From Branchinecta lynchi (taxonomy: Eukaryota > Arthropoda > Branchiopoda > Anostraca > Branchinectidae): a stretch of DNA of 64,000 nucleotides. The position numbers and the translations under genes were made by a program. Location: NCBI GenBank assembly GCA_023053575.1, contig JAKZAP010000007.1, positions 15,467,508 to 15,531,507 on the forward strand, in the 5' to 3' direction. This document shows, piece by piece, positions 45,326 through 57,112 of the stretch (the first letter of the stretch is position 1; each line of letters begins with the position of its first letter). The notes below the pieces were generated by a model. That model was not told the DNA's origin. It saw only the letters and a list, made by a program, of their open reading frames with translations, and did not search any database.

Positions 45326-45489
45326 TTGCCGGAAAGGTTAATCTGGCTATTTCAGGCTGGCTATTTTTGGTTACACTATCCTCCCCAGTCAAACAAAGCC
45401 GGCATTAGTAATTATCAACCTCCCAATAAAAAGGATAGGAAAACTATCGTCGCTAATTTTCTTATCAACTCCCCAACTCATAGCGGTTA

Positions 45490-46345
45490 AGGCACGAACC
45501 TGAAGTACCAAAACCCTTGTGGCGCAAATGTATAGTTTGGTCAAAAGTAATTTTTAAATTTGCGGTTAAGGTGCGCACTTCAAGGGAGCTGGCAGTTCAT
45601 TTCTGTTCTTTAAGGGATGGTCAGATCTGGAAAGTGACAATTTGTGAGCCAATCTTGTCGAGTCTCGAATGTTCCAGCCAAGTTTCACCGTTCAAGCACA
45701 TCTGGAAGTACCTTCACTCGCGATCACCGGAATTCCGCACCCCTCCAACTCCCCCCACAGTGCACGAATCCGGTCCGTTCTGTCACTGGTGTACCTAGTT
45801 CTAGTGCTTATTCTTCGCACCAAGTTTCTTCCCGATCAGTCCACTCTAAGCGTGACACAACATTTCCAGTACTCCCCTCCACCTCCCCCCCCCCACATTC
45901 ATCGGATCCGGTCCGTACTTGAAATGGGACATCCGAGAAATGAGGTCTATCCAGATACCAAGGTTCACTAAGATCCGATCACCCGTTTGAAAGTTAGAAA
46001 TACCTTAAGGTTCCGGATTACTCCTGCCTCCACTCCCCCACGATGGTCGGACCGGGAACTGACTATTTCCAAGCTAATCTGTTAATTTTAATTTCTCTGA
46101 TATGCCTGCCAAGTTTCATGGTCCTAGCCACCTGGGAGTACCTTAACTCCGGATCACCGGAATTCCGGAACCCCCTCCAACTTTCCCCACAGCGCCAAAA
46201 TTTGGTCCAGTTCTGTCTATGATGTACCAAGAGCTTGTGCTTGTTCTTCCCACCAAGTTTAATCCTGATCGGACTTGAAATGGAACGGCTGACACGCGAT
46301 GTCGTTCGAAATATCAAGCTTCATAAAGATCCGATCACCCGTTGC
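45490..46345 (-). mobile_element. Family Y element, copy 4
   Basis: It begins with the left-arm phrase (GGTCAAAAGTAATTTTTAAA, TTTGCGGTTAAGGTGCGCAC) and continues with ACATCTGGAAGTACCTTCAC, CCCCCCACATTCATCGGATC and AAGATCCGATCACCCGTT phrases. The right terminus is missing. Confidence 0.6.
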
Positions 46346-46903
46346 AGTTCTCACACGCAGTTGTAGCCCTTCTTCCGCATAGGGGTATCAGTATACAGTA
46401 CTTTGGGAACTAAAACAATTTGGTATTTAATTTTTGACCTTGAAATATTTTGCTTTTAAAGGGTCCTGGTACCCTTCTGGGGAAAAAGGGGTACAAATAC
46501 GTATGACTTCCATACTCACACCTGCCAGCATACCCCAGAATTTGACCATGGGTATAAAAAAGGGATTAGTTTATTAGACCTTTTTTTTTCACCTTGCACA
46601 ATTGTACTCGACCTTCTCTCACAACCTTCTCCTGTCACGCTGTCCCCTCCTCACGCTATTCACTTTCCAACAGCCGCCTTACCGTTCCAATTGGTCACCT
46701 TACTGTTATCTTGTAAACATAAGAAGTAGGAAAATAACAGACATACAGAAAAACGGCCTTTTTTTTGTAAGAACAGTCCGTTAAACGGACAAACAGAAAC
46801 GGTTTTCCGTTTTTTTTATCACCGTTTCTGTTTCTATTCCGTTTTTTATTTGCCGTTTTTTTACCGTTTCTGTTTTAGCCAAAAGAGAAACGGTGCCGAC
46901 CCC

Positions 46904-49136
46904 TAATATACATAAATGTTTAGTCAGAGGTTGCGGGATGCGTGCGGAATGTCTCTCCAGTCTCCACCCTAGCTCTGTTTCTCACGTTATGCTTGTGCGT
47001 TTATGATGCAGATTTTCTTAACGGCCTCCTTAGGACAGCTTCCATTCGATAGATAACTAGGCCTGGCCGTGATTAGCCCGACTCTCCTTATCATTTTACA
47101 CAGAAAAGTATCTTCACCTTCATCTACCACACCGGTAGTTCTCTCCATAAAGTAATTAGGTGGCCCTCTTAGTAAGTACAAAAGTACACCTTGGTTAAAT
47201 GTTAAAATGTTGATGCACGTGTATCTAAAATTCCTTTTAGTGCAGTACTTAAGCTACATTTACACCTATTCCGGTATTATGCGAACTTCACGGCACTATG
47301 GGGAAATCAGCATGTGACGTGTCGAAAATTTCAGAGCGAGTGAGGAAATTCGTCTCCTACTGAGAAAATCAGACTGTGTGCACTTACCTTTATAGTGCCG
47401 ATCGTCTCTTTTTCACTAAGTGCTCGCTCCATTCTTAGCCCGTAACCCTAGGTTCACACAGAGCAAATCGCGTCGATGAACGAGATTTTTCAGTCGCAGC
47501 GACAGAAGATTTTTATCGCCTGGATGTTCACGCTGAATTTTCGTCGGCTATAGTATTTAACGCGAAAAATAATTAAAATAATTAAAAATTACCCTTAAAT
47601 AATAAAAATAATTAATTTTTCTAAAAGTGAATCATCAAAAGGGTCGTCCATGTTGCTGTTGCATGCATAAAATCGTACTGTCGCCCAATTAAAGTTGAAT
47701 TTTCTCAGCATTGAAAATCGCCTGACGAAGCAACGGAAATAGCCGATTTGGCGACGGCCGATATCGCCTCCGTGTGAACCTATGGTAACACTGAAACGTG
47801 TAATGTAAGATGGTGCGATATAACCCTCTTAACGTCATAAAAAAAATAGTTCTTTAAAACTAATGTGATTCTTAATTAACTTTGAGACAGTCCATGTACG
47901 CCTACGGCTGTCCTGTTATGGATCCCGTTGGCTGATATCATGTTCTGAATAGGCCTGCACTTTATTAGTAGCCTTAAAAAGGTAGCCTGGTGAAAAAGAA
48001 AAGAAAAAAAGACGTGACCAAAATCATATAAATCTAGTTTCACATTTTCTCAGATGTACTTTATTACGTCAATTAAGAACCGAAATTATCAAATGCGGGC
48101 AAAATAACTTGTCAGTCTTATCGTCTAATATTTCTGTCGTCTTTTATATGTTTGACGAGTTCTTACGTGTTCATAATTTGAATGCCAATAAAGTCTCGGA
48201 TTATGACGCGGGAGCAGTTGGAATTAAGGTGAAAAATAAGTGCAAGAGCGGGTCTGTTGGTAACGTCGATGCGAGTCACATTTCAGAACGGATGGGAAAA
48301 TGCTGCCCTACTGTATTACGACGCGCCAGCATGGTAACTGAGGTTCAAGGGTTGGGGATTTATTGCCTACAAGGAGAAGGACGTTTTTGATTGGGGTTCC
48401 CTGACTAATTTAGCAGATTCTTGCCCAAAATATCTGAGTTCGCTATGCAAATTTTTGGAGGTAATTTCATCTTTTTTATCTCATATGTTCTGGATACCAT
48501 TCAGTTCTCAATTGGCCATCATCATTGGACGGAAAGCGCTTATTTCGTACCCCGAACACTTAGAATGGAATAGTTCTACCTAGGTAGATAAATGGAAAAA
48601 TCTTTTAGTCACCAAAAACCTGTCGTGGCGTACGCCAAATCTGTTTGTTAGCTTCACATAAAGGCGATGTCCTAGGTTTCTTAGCCAGCCAAATTTTTTT
48701 TTTTTTATCAGATAAAAGCGTAAAAGTTTATTGGGAAATAATTTTAGTAGAGAAAAAAGGGATTTTCAAATTGTTCGCCTGTCGCCACCCAGTTTCAGAA
48801 CTACACTACTGCCGTGGTCAACGCGACCGTGCCACCAAGCTACCGTTGACGTTTGTCTGTAGCAAAAGCTATATTTATGTCTGTGGAGGGGATCGGTAAT
48901 TTTTCTCAGAGCTAGTATTAACTATGTTCGAAAACGGACCTCCGGCCTCCTTTCTGCAGTAATCGAGCATTTAACTGATATCAAGCTCGTTTTGATTTCA
49001 CTGTCAACGCAACGTCTCAAGGTTTGCCAGCCCATCTGAGAACTCCTGAACAAAGCGTAAAATCAAATTTGTTCACCGGTGGATGAATGTGCGAATTTCG
49101 TGTTATTATATGTAATCAAAGCTCTTCTCTTTTCAG
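46904..49136. other. Intron sequence of the FAM107-like gene with one MITE
   Basis: Apart from the TIR element at 47451 no repeat family was recognised. The frame at 48109-48390 has no motif or splice context and is probably chance. Confidence 0.35.
47451..47780. mobile_element. 330-bp MITE with GGTTCACAC ends
   Basis: The ends are GGTTCACACAGAGC and, inverted, GGTTCACACGGAGG, flanked by TA on both sides (47449-47450, 47781-47782). Similarity extends inward (AATCGCGTCG against GATATCGGCCGTCG). No ORF. Confidence 0.6.
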
Positions 49137-49290
49137 TGGCAAAAACGTCTTAAATCAGAAATCTGAACTATCAAAAGCGTTGGAGAAGCACCGAGTGAAC
49201 CAGACTAGAAAGGAAGCGGAACAAGAGAGAACTTCTGCGTGTTCGGAGATGGAGCGAGTGCTGCAGGAGCGAGCCAAAAAGATTGAGGAG
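49137..49290 (+). CDS. FAM107-family protein, central coiled-coil exon
   Basis: The acceptor is CTTTTCAG at 49129-49136 and the donor GTACGT at 49291. One base completes the Thr codon from the previous exon, then 51 codons end in phase 0. The product reads G-K-N-V-L-N-Q-K-S-E-L-S-K-A-L-E-K-H-R, then a Glu/Lys/Arg-rich helix ending E-R-A-K-K-I-E-E. This aligns with the family core, where N-K-P-E-L-Q-K-V-M-E-K-R-K-R leads into a coiled coil ending in R-Q-Q-K-L-E-Q. The match in order, length and charge pattern is the main support for the family call. Confidence 0.82.
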
Positions 49291-49439
49291 GTACGTTTGT
49301 CCAGTTAAAGCCCATATTCGCAATCGATAAGTTGCGTGCGTAATCCCTTGAATCCAGAAATTGAAATACCGTAATAAAGATAAATTTCCAAAAATGTTAC
49401 TTCAGTATCTATACGGTATGGAAGTTAAGATTTTTCACT

Positions 49440-49700
49440 GCATAGGGTCGAGCGAGCCATATGCAAGGGCGTCAGGTCTGGGGGGGGGGCGCAACCCCTA
49501 CCTCCAATGTTGTTGGCAGTTGGTAACACAAAATGAATCGTTGCGAAGCGCAACGATTTTTGTAAAGCAGTCAATTTTTCTGAAGAGAAGTCGGTAATAG
49601 GTACAGTCAGTAAATACCTTGCCCCCCCCCCCTCCCCCAACATTTGGCTGTAACTCCTCTGGCCTGGTCGAGCGTGCCATAAGGGTGAGCTTCATTTCAG
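49440..49700 (-). repeat. Dispersed repeat with C-run and GTCGGTAA core
   Basis: A G run, TTGTAAAGCAGTCAATTTTT, GTCGGTAATAGGTA, and a C run then AACATTTGGC. The same order occurs at 23690-23870 and inside the hAT element at 59810-59960. It includes the GCGAAGCGCAACGATTTTTG hairpin. Confidence 0.45.
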
Positions 49701-50029
49701 GCAGATTTGAGGCGGGCGGTCATTCTTGACTTACTCATGCATAAACCTTGGCCCTGGCGCCTCAAATGAAGCGCAGCCTTATTGCATGGCACGCTACGGA
49801 TCTATGCAGTGAAACGACATAAGGAAAAATTTTTGGAACCGACATACCACACATTTTTAGTTTTTTGCTGTTCTTTATATTATTTTAATTTCTAAAATCA
49901 GATAATTACGTATGCAACCTGCCAGGTGTCAAAACGTACTTTAGTGAAAGTAGTGTCTTCCAGTATATAAACGACTATGCTCTCCTTGTTCTGATGGCGT
50001 TATTCGCTCTTTGGCAATGTAAGTAATTT

Positions 50030-50240
50030 ATTTATGACCCGCCATTTTGAAAAGGTGGAGTAAATGAAGAAAATAGACAAAACACAAACACAAGACACTT
50101 AATTTTCAATCTTGGGTCAGGAATGTGATCGCGACGACCTCCTATTCCAGCCACACCACCATAGCTCGAGTCATGTGTGGCCATGCATGGCCAAACCCGC
50201 TTTCGTAGTGTAACTTCTTGGTCATGCTGTCTCATGGCTC
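50030..50240 (-). repeat. Retroelement 3' end
   Basis: On the minus strand it ends AAAATGGCGGGTCATAAATA, closely matching GTAGCGGGTCAAAAATAAA at 27335, so both belong to one retroelement family. No coding part recovered. Confidence 0.4.
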
Positions 50241-50804
50241 CTCCAGGGCCATCCGAGGCGCGGTGATACCGATCAAGCCAATATTTTCTAAGAACTTGCT
50301 ACTCATATCCGCAGTTCTCGCGCAGACAGCAGGGTTGCACATGTCGCACGATAGTGTGAATTGTCACTATTTTGTTTTTGTCACTCTTGTTCTACATAGG
50401 ACATAAAAATCTGTCTATTTCAGAACATGACAAAATGTGTCAGTTTTGCAGCAGGGATTCGGGCCAGAAGTGACTATTTCAAGTTTTTTTCAGGGAAGTA
50501 AAATTAAGATGTGTAATTTTTACAGAGGCCCTTCCGACCTAAAGTGGACATTTTATGAAACTAAATTTCAATCCCAAATCACTCTGTGTTTTGGGCCAAA
50601 AGTCACTCTGAATATTTTTGAGTGACATCGTGAGGAAGTGAGGGTCTCCAGTCAATACGGCCATGTTTACTAACCTTCCTACGTGGTTCCTACAACGGGC
50701 AGGGTTTAGGACTTAATTTCTGTGACAAACCTAAAATTGCTAACCACTGGGGCGCAACGGAGCAGAATCTCGAAAACGACGTAACGGCAATGTCTTTTTT
50801 TCAG

Positions 50805-50915
50805 ACGGAAAGAACTAATCAAGCCTCGCAGACTTGTGAAACCTCTCAAGTCTGTAACCCAGAATTCCTCAGGATTCACGCCAAGCTGAAGAACAGGATA
50901 GAAGCATTCAACTGA
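50805..50915 (+). CDS. FAM107-family protein, last coding exon
   Basis: The acceptor TTTTTTTTCAG ends at 50804. Phase 0 matches the donor at 49291. Thirty-six codons and TGA (50913-50915) encode a short linker and then N-P-E-F-L-R-I-H-A-K-L-K-N-R. This is the family's C-terminal box (A-P-E-F-V-K-V-K-G-N-L-R in vertebrates). With the two exons before it this gives about 145 residues, close to the usual 130-145 for FAM107 proteins. The 1.5-kb intron contains one dispersed repeat and one retroelement tail. Confidence 0.82.
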   Translation, partial: TERTNQASQTCETSQVCNPEFLRIHAKLKNRIEAFN

Positions 50916-52624
50916 AACACCTGTATCACTGAAGAGACCTGTATCTCTTGATATGCTGTTGACTGACCGTGGATGGGTTATCTTGGGTGTCTGACGCATC
51001 CTTGATGAACATATGTCTAAGACAATTGATGTCGCATGGCTGCTCCGTCATGTCCCGGGTGGTAGCAGAGAAGTAGCCAGCGTAATGGCAGTAATAGAAA
51101 AGCCCCACACGAAGGTGGCAGTGTTCGCGGAGTGTCTAGTGCAAACTTTGTAAGTCAGGGTCACAGTGTCCGCGGGGTGTTTAGTTCAAACTTGGTATGT
51201 CAGGGTCGGAATCGAACACTGGACGTTCAGTTTCAATTCGTTAGAGCGAACGATATGCGTCCGATATTTGTCATTGCTCTATTTATTGCTCTCTTAAAGA
51301 TTTCGTGACTTGTTTAGTGCCTCGTGTATTTTTATGAACTATACAATGGAAATTTACTAAAGTTTGATGCAATGTTTGTTAGATAGTCGGCACGCGTTTT
51401 TCGGGGGAGGGGGGGGGGGTTGCTTGGCCCTTGAAGCCTTGCTTGCTCTGTATAAATTCGACTGTCAGATAATGGAATTAGATCGATTGAACTCCTGCTA
51501 GAAAGGCATATGGAATATACAGGCTGTACCAGGAAAACGCTGGCTATAGACTCCAGCCATGAAAATGAGAGATTTCGATGAACATACATTGATGGAGCGG
51601 ATAGAGAACCAATATGCGGGACCCAGATATCCCGATATCTTAAGCCGTGATGAAATGAGGATTCGCGTTTCCGCCACCAAAAAAAATCCTCTTCTCGCCA
51701 GTCCAGTGTCTATATGGTCGGAGTCACCACCGAATTTTATTTTGTTCCGTGGGTATTAGTTGAAGAACGTAAGTATCACTGATAGTCAATGATGTATAAC
51801 GGTTTCGATTTTTCGTCTAGAGTGGTGAAAACGAAGAGCTAGGTATACACTGTTTAACGCAGGACAATGTAATCTTCAAGTGCCCCTTATTGTATAATTA
51901 CCACTTACCAGTGTATACTAGTTTTCGTCAGGTTCGTCAGCATCATTTCTCGTTTCTACTCCTGGATTAAATCTTCTGCAGCACATACCTTGCAGAAAAC
52001 ATCCGAAGAAACCATTGATGTTTGCCCTTTTGCATTCTGGTGACCTAGATCCAAGTCAAGGGCGAACTGTAATTGCAACTGAGTGAACCCAGTTCATCTC
52101 TCTCCTCAGTGCCGCATTTATCTTTTGCAATATTGTAAAACTAAAGAAAAATCTTGAAACCTTAACTTTTAGACGGTATCAAATTTAATTTAATACCCGA
52201 CACAGCTTATTGCCTATACCCCAGGCACAGTTCCATGGTTCAGAAGCACTAGAAGCTCGAGCAGCTTTCGATAAAAACCGAAAAATACTCCAATGAAACT
52301 ATCACCACCACCACCTAAAAGGTTCGGGTGTGGGTATTGAACCCTCGGCGCAAATCTCCGCGCTGCGCCTTGATGGTTTTGAATAATCGCCAATGTTTCT
52401 CGGAAAGGTTTCCGTTCGGTAGAAAACTGTTTACGTCATACAACACATCAACGCAGAAGTGTTACTAATTGGCTCGACATGGTTAGGTCTTCCGTTATAA
52501 AAGAAGCCCCAAACAGGCTAAAAAGTAAAGCTTCTGTTTTTGTCTGGTAACCACCTTCCACATACACGCACGAGGTATTCGGGAAGCCCGGGTTGCTTGC
52601 CACCAAAAGTTGGGACGGGAGTTC
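50916..52624. other. Downstream of the FAM107-like stop, no gene recognised
   Basis: Holds a 45-bp tandem duplication (51119-51208). The frame at 51559-51759 is unrecognised. No clear AATAAA was fixed for the FAM107-like transcript. Confidence 0.35.
51119..51208 (+). repeat. 45-bp tandem duplication
   Basis: Two units begin CAGTGTTCGCGG and CAGTGTCCGCGG at 51119 and 51164. Each ends GTCAGGGTC. Confidence 0.75.
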
Positions 52625-52765
52625 GTATAGACAGATTGCACCCTATTCGACGAAAACAGATATTTCCACACCATCATCAGAGGAGCATAATAATATAATT
52701 TAACACTGGGAGGTATAGGACTTTCGACTTTCTGACTAAATCATCGGCGTTTGGTCATCATTCTG
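52625..52765 (+). repeat. Dispersed repeat Z, copy 2
   Basis: Direct copy of 45180-45325 (GATTGCACCCTATTCGAC, GGAGGTATAGGACTTTCG). Confidence 0.55.
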
Positions 52766-52967
52766 TAATTTCCTTTTGCAAAAGAGCTTCCTTAAAAGGC
52801 TTCAAAGGCCTTGAAGGCTTCAAAGTTTAAACATAAAAACGGAGTGGCACATCGTATTGGTCGGTAATGACGCGTCTGCCAAAATCCAACCACTAGGAAG
52901 CAAGATTCGTTTTTGTAGTGAAAGTTTGAAGCCTTCAAGCTCTAATTTGTGATGAAACTTTTCTACA

Positions 52968-53174
52968 AAGCTGTAATCACATAATTAAGGAAGAACCGGC
53001 GAAATGTTTCCAATCATTCATAGTCTCAGAACAGTTGTCAAGCGTGGAAAATCTGTCTCAAATTCGAAAAAAGCTGTGATCACACAATTAAGGAAGAACC
53101 ATCGAAATGTTTCCAATCATTTATAGTCTCGGAACAGTTATCAATCTTGGATAAATCCGTCTCAAACTCGAAAA
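52968..53174 (+). repeat. 103-bp tandem duplication
   Basis: Units at 52968 and 53071, each starting AAGCTGTnATCACAnAATTA and ending CTCAAAnTCGAAAA, about 88% identical by eye. Confidence 0.85.
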
Positions 53175-54226
53175 TCCTATACCTCGCAAAGTTAAAATAC
53201 TCTTTTTCTACCCTTTTCCGTTTTCGTCTGGTAGGCTGCAGTCTCTCTATAGTTCTTTTGGGGCACCCACTATCTACTCTAAGCTTTTGTATTCCTGGAT
53301 CGGCCATGCTTTCCTTCGCCAACACTCACTGTCGGCGAATATACGGGACCGCCGAAGGCATCTTTTGCTTCGCCATTATACCTCACTGCGCGCTGGCTCC
53401 ACTTCCGGTTCACTTGAGATAGACCCGATCCTATGTGAAGGAAGCGGTGTGAAAAGAATCATACCAGTTGACCTTAAGGTTTGGGTATGAGGAGGAAAAG
53501 GTAAGAGCAGGACAATCTGATTATCCCTTGCGATCCTAACGATGCCTGCAACCCCTTTCAGCCCACGTCAGCTGTAACTTTTCGCTTACTACGCTATCTT
53601 CCCTGCTTCCTGGTAGTAAGCACCATCTAGTAAGAACAAGATAAGCTATATGTGTAGAAGACCAATGCAGCGTCATGCCCTAGAAGCACCCCTCTTGCTT
53701 TTCACTGTTTTCACACCAGCCGTTACGGCGTACGTGGTCTACTAACCTGTGATATCTCCGTGTACAAAATCCTTATGGATCATCTTACTTCCTTTTTTGC
53801 TCTTCGAAGCTAACCGAGATTTTCCACGGTTGCCGGGAAATAGCTTTTGTTTTGTCTCAAGACATCACCGGAAAGGAAAGGCCAAACTTGATTTCTCTGC
53901 ATTTAACCACGGCCTGCAATTACTTTTTGAAAACCATACTTCCGAAGAGTTTTATCGTGAAAAAGCCATTTCTGGTCAGAGGAAGTACGACATTTCACAT
54001 AAAATCACCTGATGTGACACTAGTATTCTTGGTCACATAAGACAACCATATTGTATAACTAAGTTATCGATCACACATGTTTACTGCAGATCCAAACAGT
54101 ACATAAAATATTCATATTCAACCTCTATGGTTCCTAACTCCCATTATATGGCAAAGTTGACGCTTCGGTCTCGGTCCAGGTAATTCCAGTTACCAAAGAT
54201 CCCACTTTATCACAGAAACAAATAAC
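53175..54226. other. 3' flank of the aminotransferase gene
   Basis: Must contain the 3' untranslated region of the minus-strand aminotransferase gene. I could not locate a canonical poly(A) signal on that strand. Frames at 53147 and 53749 on the + strand are unrecognised. Confidence 0.35.
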
Positions 54227-54500
54227 TTACTTAGTGACTTGGTGAATTGCGTGTGCCAGGTACCCTACATTGTGGGAAGTAATACCAGCCACAGAAATCC
54301 TGCCATCTTTCGTCAAATAGACGCTATAATCCTTGGTTAGACGTTCGACCTGTGGGCCGGTCATTCCAGTGAAGCAGAACATACCGATCTGGTCGGTAAT
54401 GTGGGACCAATCCCGGGGAGATCCCTCTTTGGCTAGGCCGTCACGGAGCTGCTGTCTCATGGAGATGATACGGTCGGCCATGCCCTTGACATCGCCCAAC
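54227..54500 (-). CDS. GOT2: Mitochondrial aspartate aminotransferase, last exon
   Basis: The acceptor is a pyrimidine tract TTTTTCTTCTTCTCAG. The first base completes a Trp codon with the previous exon. Ninety codons and TAA follow. The product reads [15 protein letters not shown], then [22 protein letters not shown], and ends [14 protein letters not shown], matching the mitochondrial form of the PLP-dependent enzyme over its whole C-terminal domain. The second R of the D-G-R-I-S segment is in the substrate carboxylate-binding region of the family. The enzyme interconverts aspartate/2-oxoglutarate and oxaloacetate/glutamate in the malate-aspartate shuttle. The TAA overlaps a GTAAGT string, but the protein ends exactly where the family ends, so it is the true stop. 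Confidence 0.96.
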
Positions 54501-54815
54501 CTGAGAAGAAGAAAAAGATACTCAGCAATCTTTCGATGATAGTCTTGTCTAAAGACCCTTCTGTCTCTCACTGGGTGGCGAGCCGGAGTAAGTTTTCGGT
54601 GCATTCGAGTCGAGCCACCACGACTGAGGCCTGGTGAATTAGTGTTTTTGGTTTCAATCATCCTTTACTGTTCAAAAATGTTTCTTATTGTATCAATTAC
54701 GAAAATTAATTTTTGTCTTCGCACCATATACTGTATAGAATTACGACTTACCGGTTTCCTCCTCTCAATACGGATTTTATTTGGACAGCAGCGCCCCTAG
54801 TTGGCTGTCTTTTCG

Positions 54816-55805
54816 AAACAAGACCAAAGGTTTCGATGGTATCCCAAAAATTCAATATCTGACCCAGACAACTGGGTCTTGTCTTAGCCAAATCCAGTCT
54901 TCGCGAGACTCCTTGAACATTTTTACCATTAAAATTCAGAAACAGATTAAGGCCAAATAGCTAATCATCTGAGAAAACCAAGTTCAGATATGGATTCAGC
55001 ATGTGTGTTTACCCCTATAAGTCATATCTGCTTTGACGAAAATTTCCTGCCACTTCTGCCAATTTCCCGGTTCCGGCCGAACTCCGGAACTACTTCTTTC
55101 CCCAATCATGAACATCTATCAACTTCAAATAAAAATTTAACTTATAACAAATTTTTCCGACTCCAGCCAGATTCCGGTCGAACTACATGTCCTGGTAAAA
55201 AAATGATTGTCACATACGGATTCAGCATCTCTTCTTACCCCTAAAACGGATATCCAATCAACTACAAATAAAACTTTAACTTTTAACAATTTTCCGATTT
55301 TGGCCGGATTCCGGGCGAACTACATGTCCCGGTAGAAAATTCTTTTCACATAAGTGTTCAGCATGTCTTCTTGCCCTATATCGAACATCTAATCAACTCA
55401 AAATAAAACTTTTAATTTTAACAAACTTTCCGGTATAGGCCGGATTCCAGATAAAACTTTTACTGATAACTTTCCAGCTTCGTCCGGATTCCGGGTGAAC
55501 TACTTGTCCGATGACAAAATGGTTTTCACCATCGTGTTCAACATGTCTTCTTATACCATAATCTACTATCACATTAGCTGTTTCAAAATATTTTGTTTGC
55601 TCCTTAATCTGAAACCCCCTCCCCCACCCCTAAATGTAGGGCTACAAAGCCCATCTACGAACTTGACTTGTCCGATGACCCAGCGAACCCTCACACCAAG
55701 TTTCATCAAAATATCTCATTCACTTCGAGAGTTATCGTGTTTACAGACGGACGGACAACATTTGAGATGTCATAGGTATCCCTCCACTTACGTTTTGGGA
55801 TCCCC
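54816..55805 (-). mobile_element. Family X element, copy 4 (in GOT2 intron)
   Basis: ACAAGACCAAAGGTTTCGAT at its left, about six internal units, and ACAGACGGACGGACAAC...ACGTTTTGGGATCCC at its right. It lies in the 2347-bp intron between the last two GOT2 exons. Confidence 0.75.
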
Positions 55806-56007
55806 AAAATATAACGGATAATTACAGAGACTTGAACCCGAGCGCGATCCATCGCACACTATACCGAATGCTTCTTGCAAAAGTGCCTCTCAGCAGTTGA
55901 TAGCGTTCGTTAGAAAAATATTGCCTCTAAATATTCGTTTGATCCCGGAACATATACAAGGGGCTTTTACCGCGACAAATAAACCATAAAGCATTTAGAC
56001 TCCTGTG

Positions 56008-56408
56008 CAGAGATGGGCGAATCCGGGTTCGGATTCCAATCCAGGATTCGTTCTTTTGGTCGGTTTCGGATCTTCTGCTTGTCGGGCTGGATTCGGACTC
56101 GGATTCCAAACCTCGAATCTTACGAATCCTCTGCAATTCCTATTCCTTTCCCAATCTTTACACACTAATGCTTAAGACATGATATAACAAGCACACATGA
56201 AAACGTAAAAAGATAGTTTGCATACCGTCTCATTTGCTTTAGGTATCGATGCTTTTCTGTTACCTCTGATTTTGAAACTGTTATCTATGTACATGATTCG
56301 AATCCGGACGATTCCAGATTCGAACCCTCAGCATGAAATGGTGGATTCGGATTACCTAGCCCGGGATTCTGATTCGAATACTTTCATGGTCAGATTTGCC
56401 CATCTCTG
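56008..56408. mobile_element. 401-bp hAT-type MITE built of 'gattcgga' repeats
   Basis: Perfect 11-base inverted ends CAGAGATGGGC/GCCCATCTCTG. Flanks CTCCTGTG and CTCCAATG (6 of 8) fit an aged 8-bp target duplication. The interior is rich in GGATTCGGATTC-type sub-repeats on both arms. In a GOT2 intron. Confidence 0.75.
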
Positions 56409-56563
56409 CTCCAATGTCGGTGTCCCATCGACCGTCCAGGATCCAAATGGCGGGGCCTCATGGAAAAACCATAGAAAACGGAAGACCCAATTCGTCCGAG
56501 ATCGCTGTTCCTGTAGCACATTAATAACTGGCGACTGTGACGGTTTGCGAACTTTGTTCACAA

Positions 56564-56636
56564 GTGATAGCTCGATTGGTTAGAGCATCGGTAGATGCAG
56601 CAGAAGGTTGCGAGTTCAAACTTCGCTTTAGGAGCA
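56564..56636 (+). tRNA. tRNA-like sequence (pseudogene or SINE head)
   Basis: TAGCTCGATTGGTTAGAGCA matches a tRNA D-arm with A box, and GGTTGCGAGTTCAAAC a diverged B box, correctly spaced. Arms pair poorly. A T-rich run follows. Confidence 0.4.
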
Positions 56637-56847
56637 TTTTGATTTTTCAATTCACTCCTATTATCTCGCCTCAAGGCGTGGCTAGTCGTGTCTTAGACCA
56701 AAAAAACTAGTCTGGGCAGAGCTGTGTCCCTGAAGGAACTCCTGGAACAAACACTGGCAACTTCACTGGTACGCGGTATTCCCTCCACCCCTCCCCCCCC
56801 CCCCCCCGAACGCAATCCGGTTTTAAACTTGCCCTTAGAAAACATAC

Positions 56848-57112
56848 CAGATCTTTCTGAGTTCGGGATCCTGCAGGATCTCAACAACGATCCTCGCTCC
56901 ACTGACTGGCGGGTTCGAATACATTGGTCGGATAATAATCTTGAGCTGAGAAAGGACAGCAGCCGCCTCCTCCTTAGAGTTGCAAATCAAGCTGAATGCT
57001 CCCACTCTCTCGCCATAGAGACCCATGTTCTTAGCGTAGGACTGAGCCAACGCGATATTGTGGCCATCCTTCAAGAACATGCGGACGGCTCCAGCGTCTT
57101 TGTCGATGTCGC
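56848..57112 (-). CDS. GOT2: Mitochondrial aspartate aminotransferase, PLP-lysine exon
   Basis: The acceptor TTCTCAG precedes 57112 and the donor GTATGT follows 56848. Two bases complete the Gly of A-S-G, 87 codons follow, and TG of a Trp codon ends the exon. It encodes [10 protein letters not shown], then [15 protein letters not shown]. The Lys in that box forms the Schiff base with pyridoxal phosphate and the Arg of G-E-R-V contacts its phosphate in this family. [14 protein letters not shown] follows, with a binding-site Tyr. Splice phases on both sides agree with the neighbouring exons, and no stop or frameshift is seen, so the gene appears functional. Confidence 0.96.

Larger units (their letters stand above)
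43709..46903. mobile_element. 3.2-kb composite bounded by GGGGTCGGCACCGTTTCT repeats
   Basis: The left end at 43709 and the inverted right end at 46903 share 18 identical bases (GGGGTCGGCACCGTTTCT). TTTCTG and CCGTTTTTT repeats lie just inside both ends. A complete family X copy (43855-45112), a Z-type segment and a family Y fragment lie within. The flanks share ATATACAT at slightly different offsets, so the target duplication is uncertain. Confidence 0.55.

Noticed and set aside
52320..52390. Possible SINE with B-box-like GGTTCAATACCC on the minus strand
   Set aside because: No convincing A box at the right distance and no second copy in the window.
53749..54012. 87-codon + strand frame next to GOT2
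   Set aside because: Overlaps the expected 3' untranslated region of the minus-strand gene. No recognisable domain.
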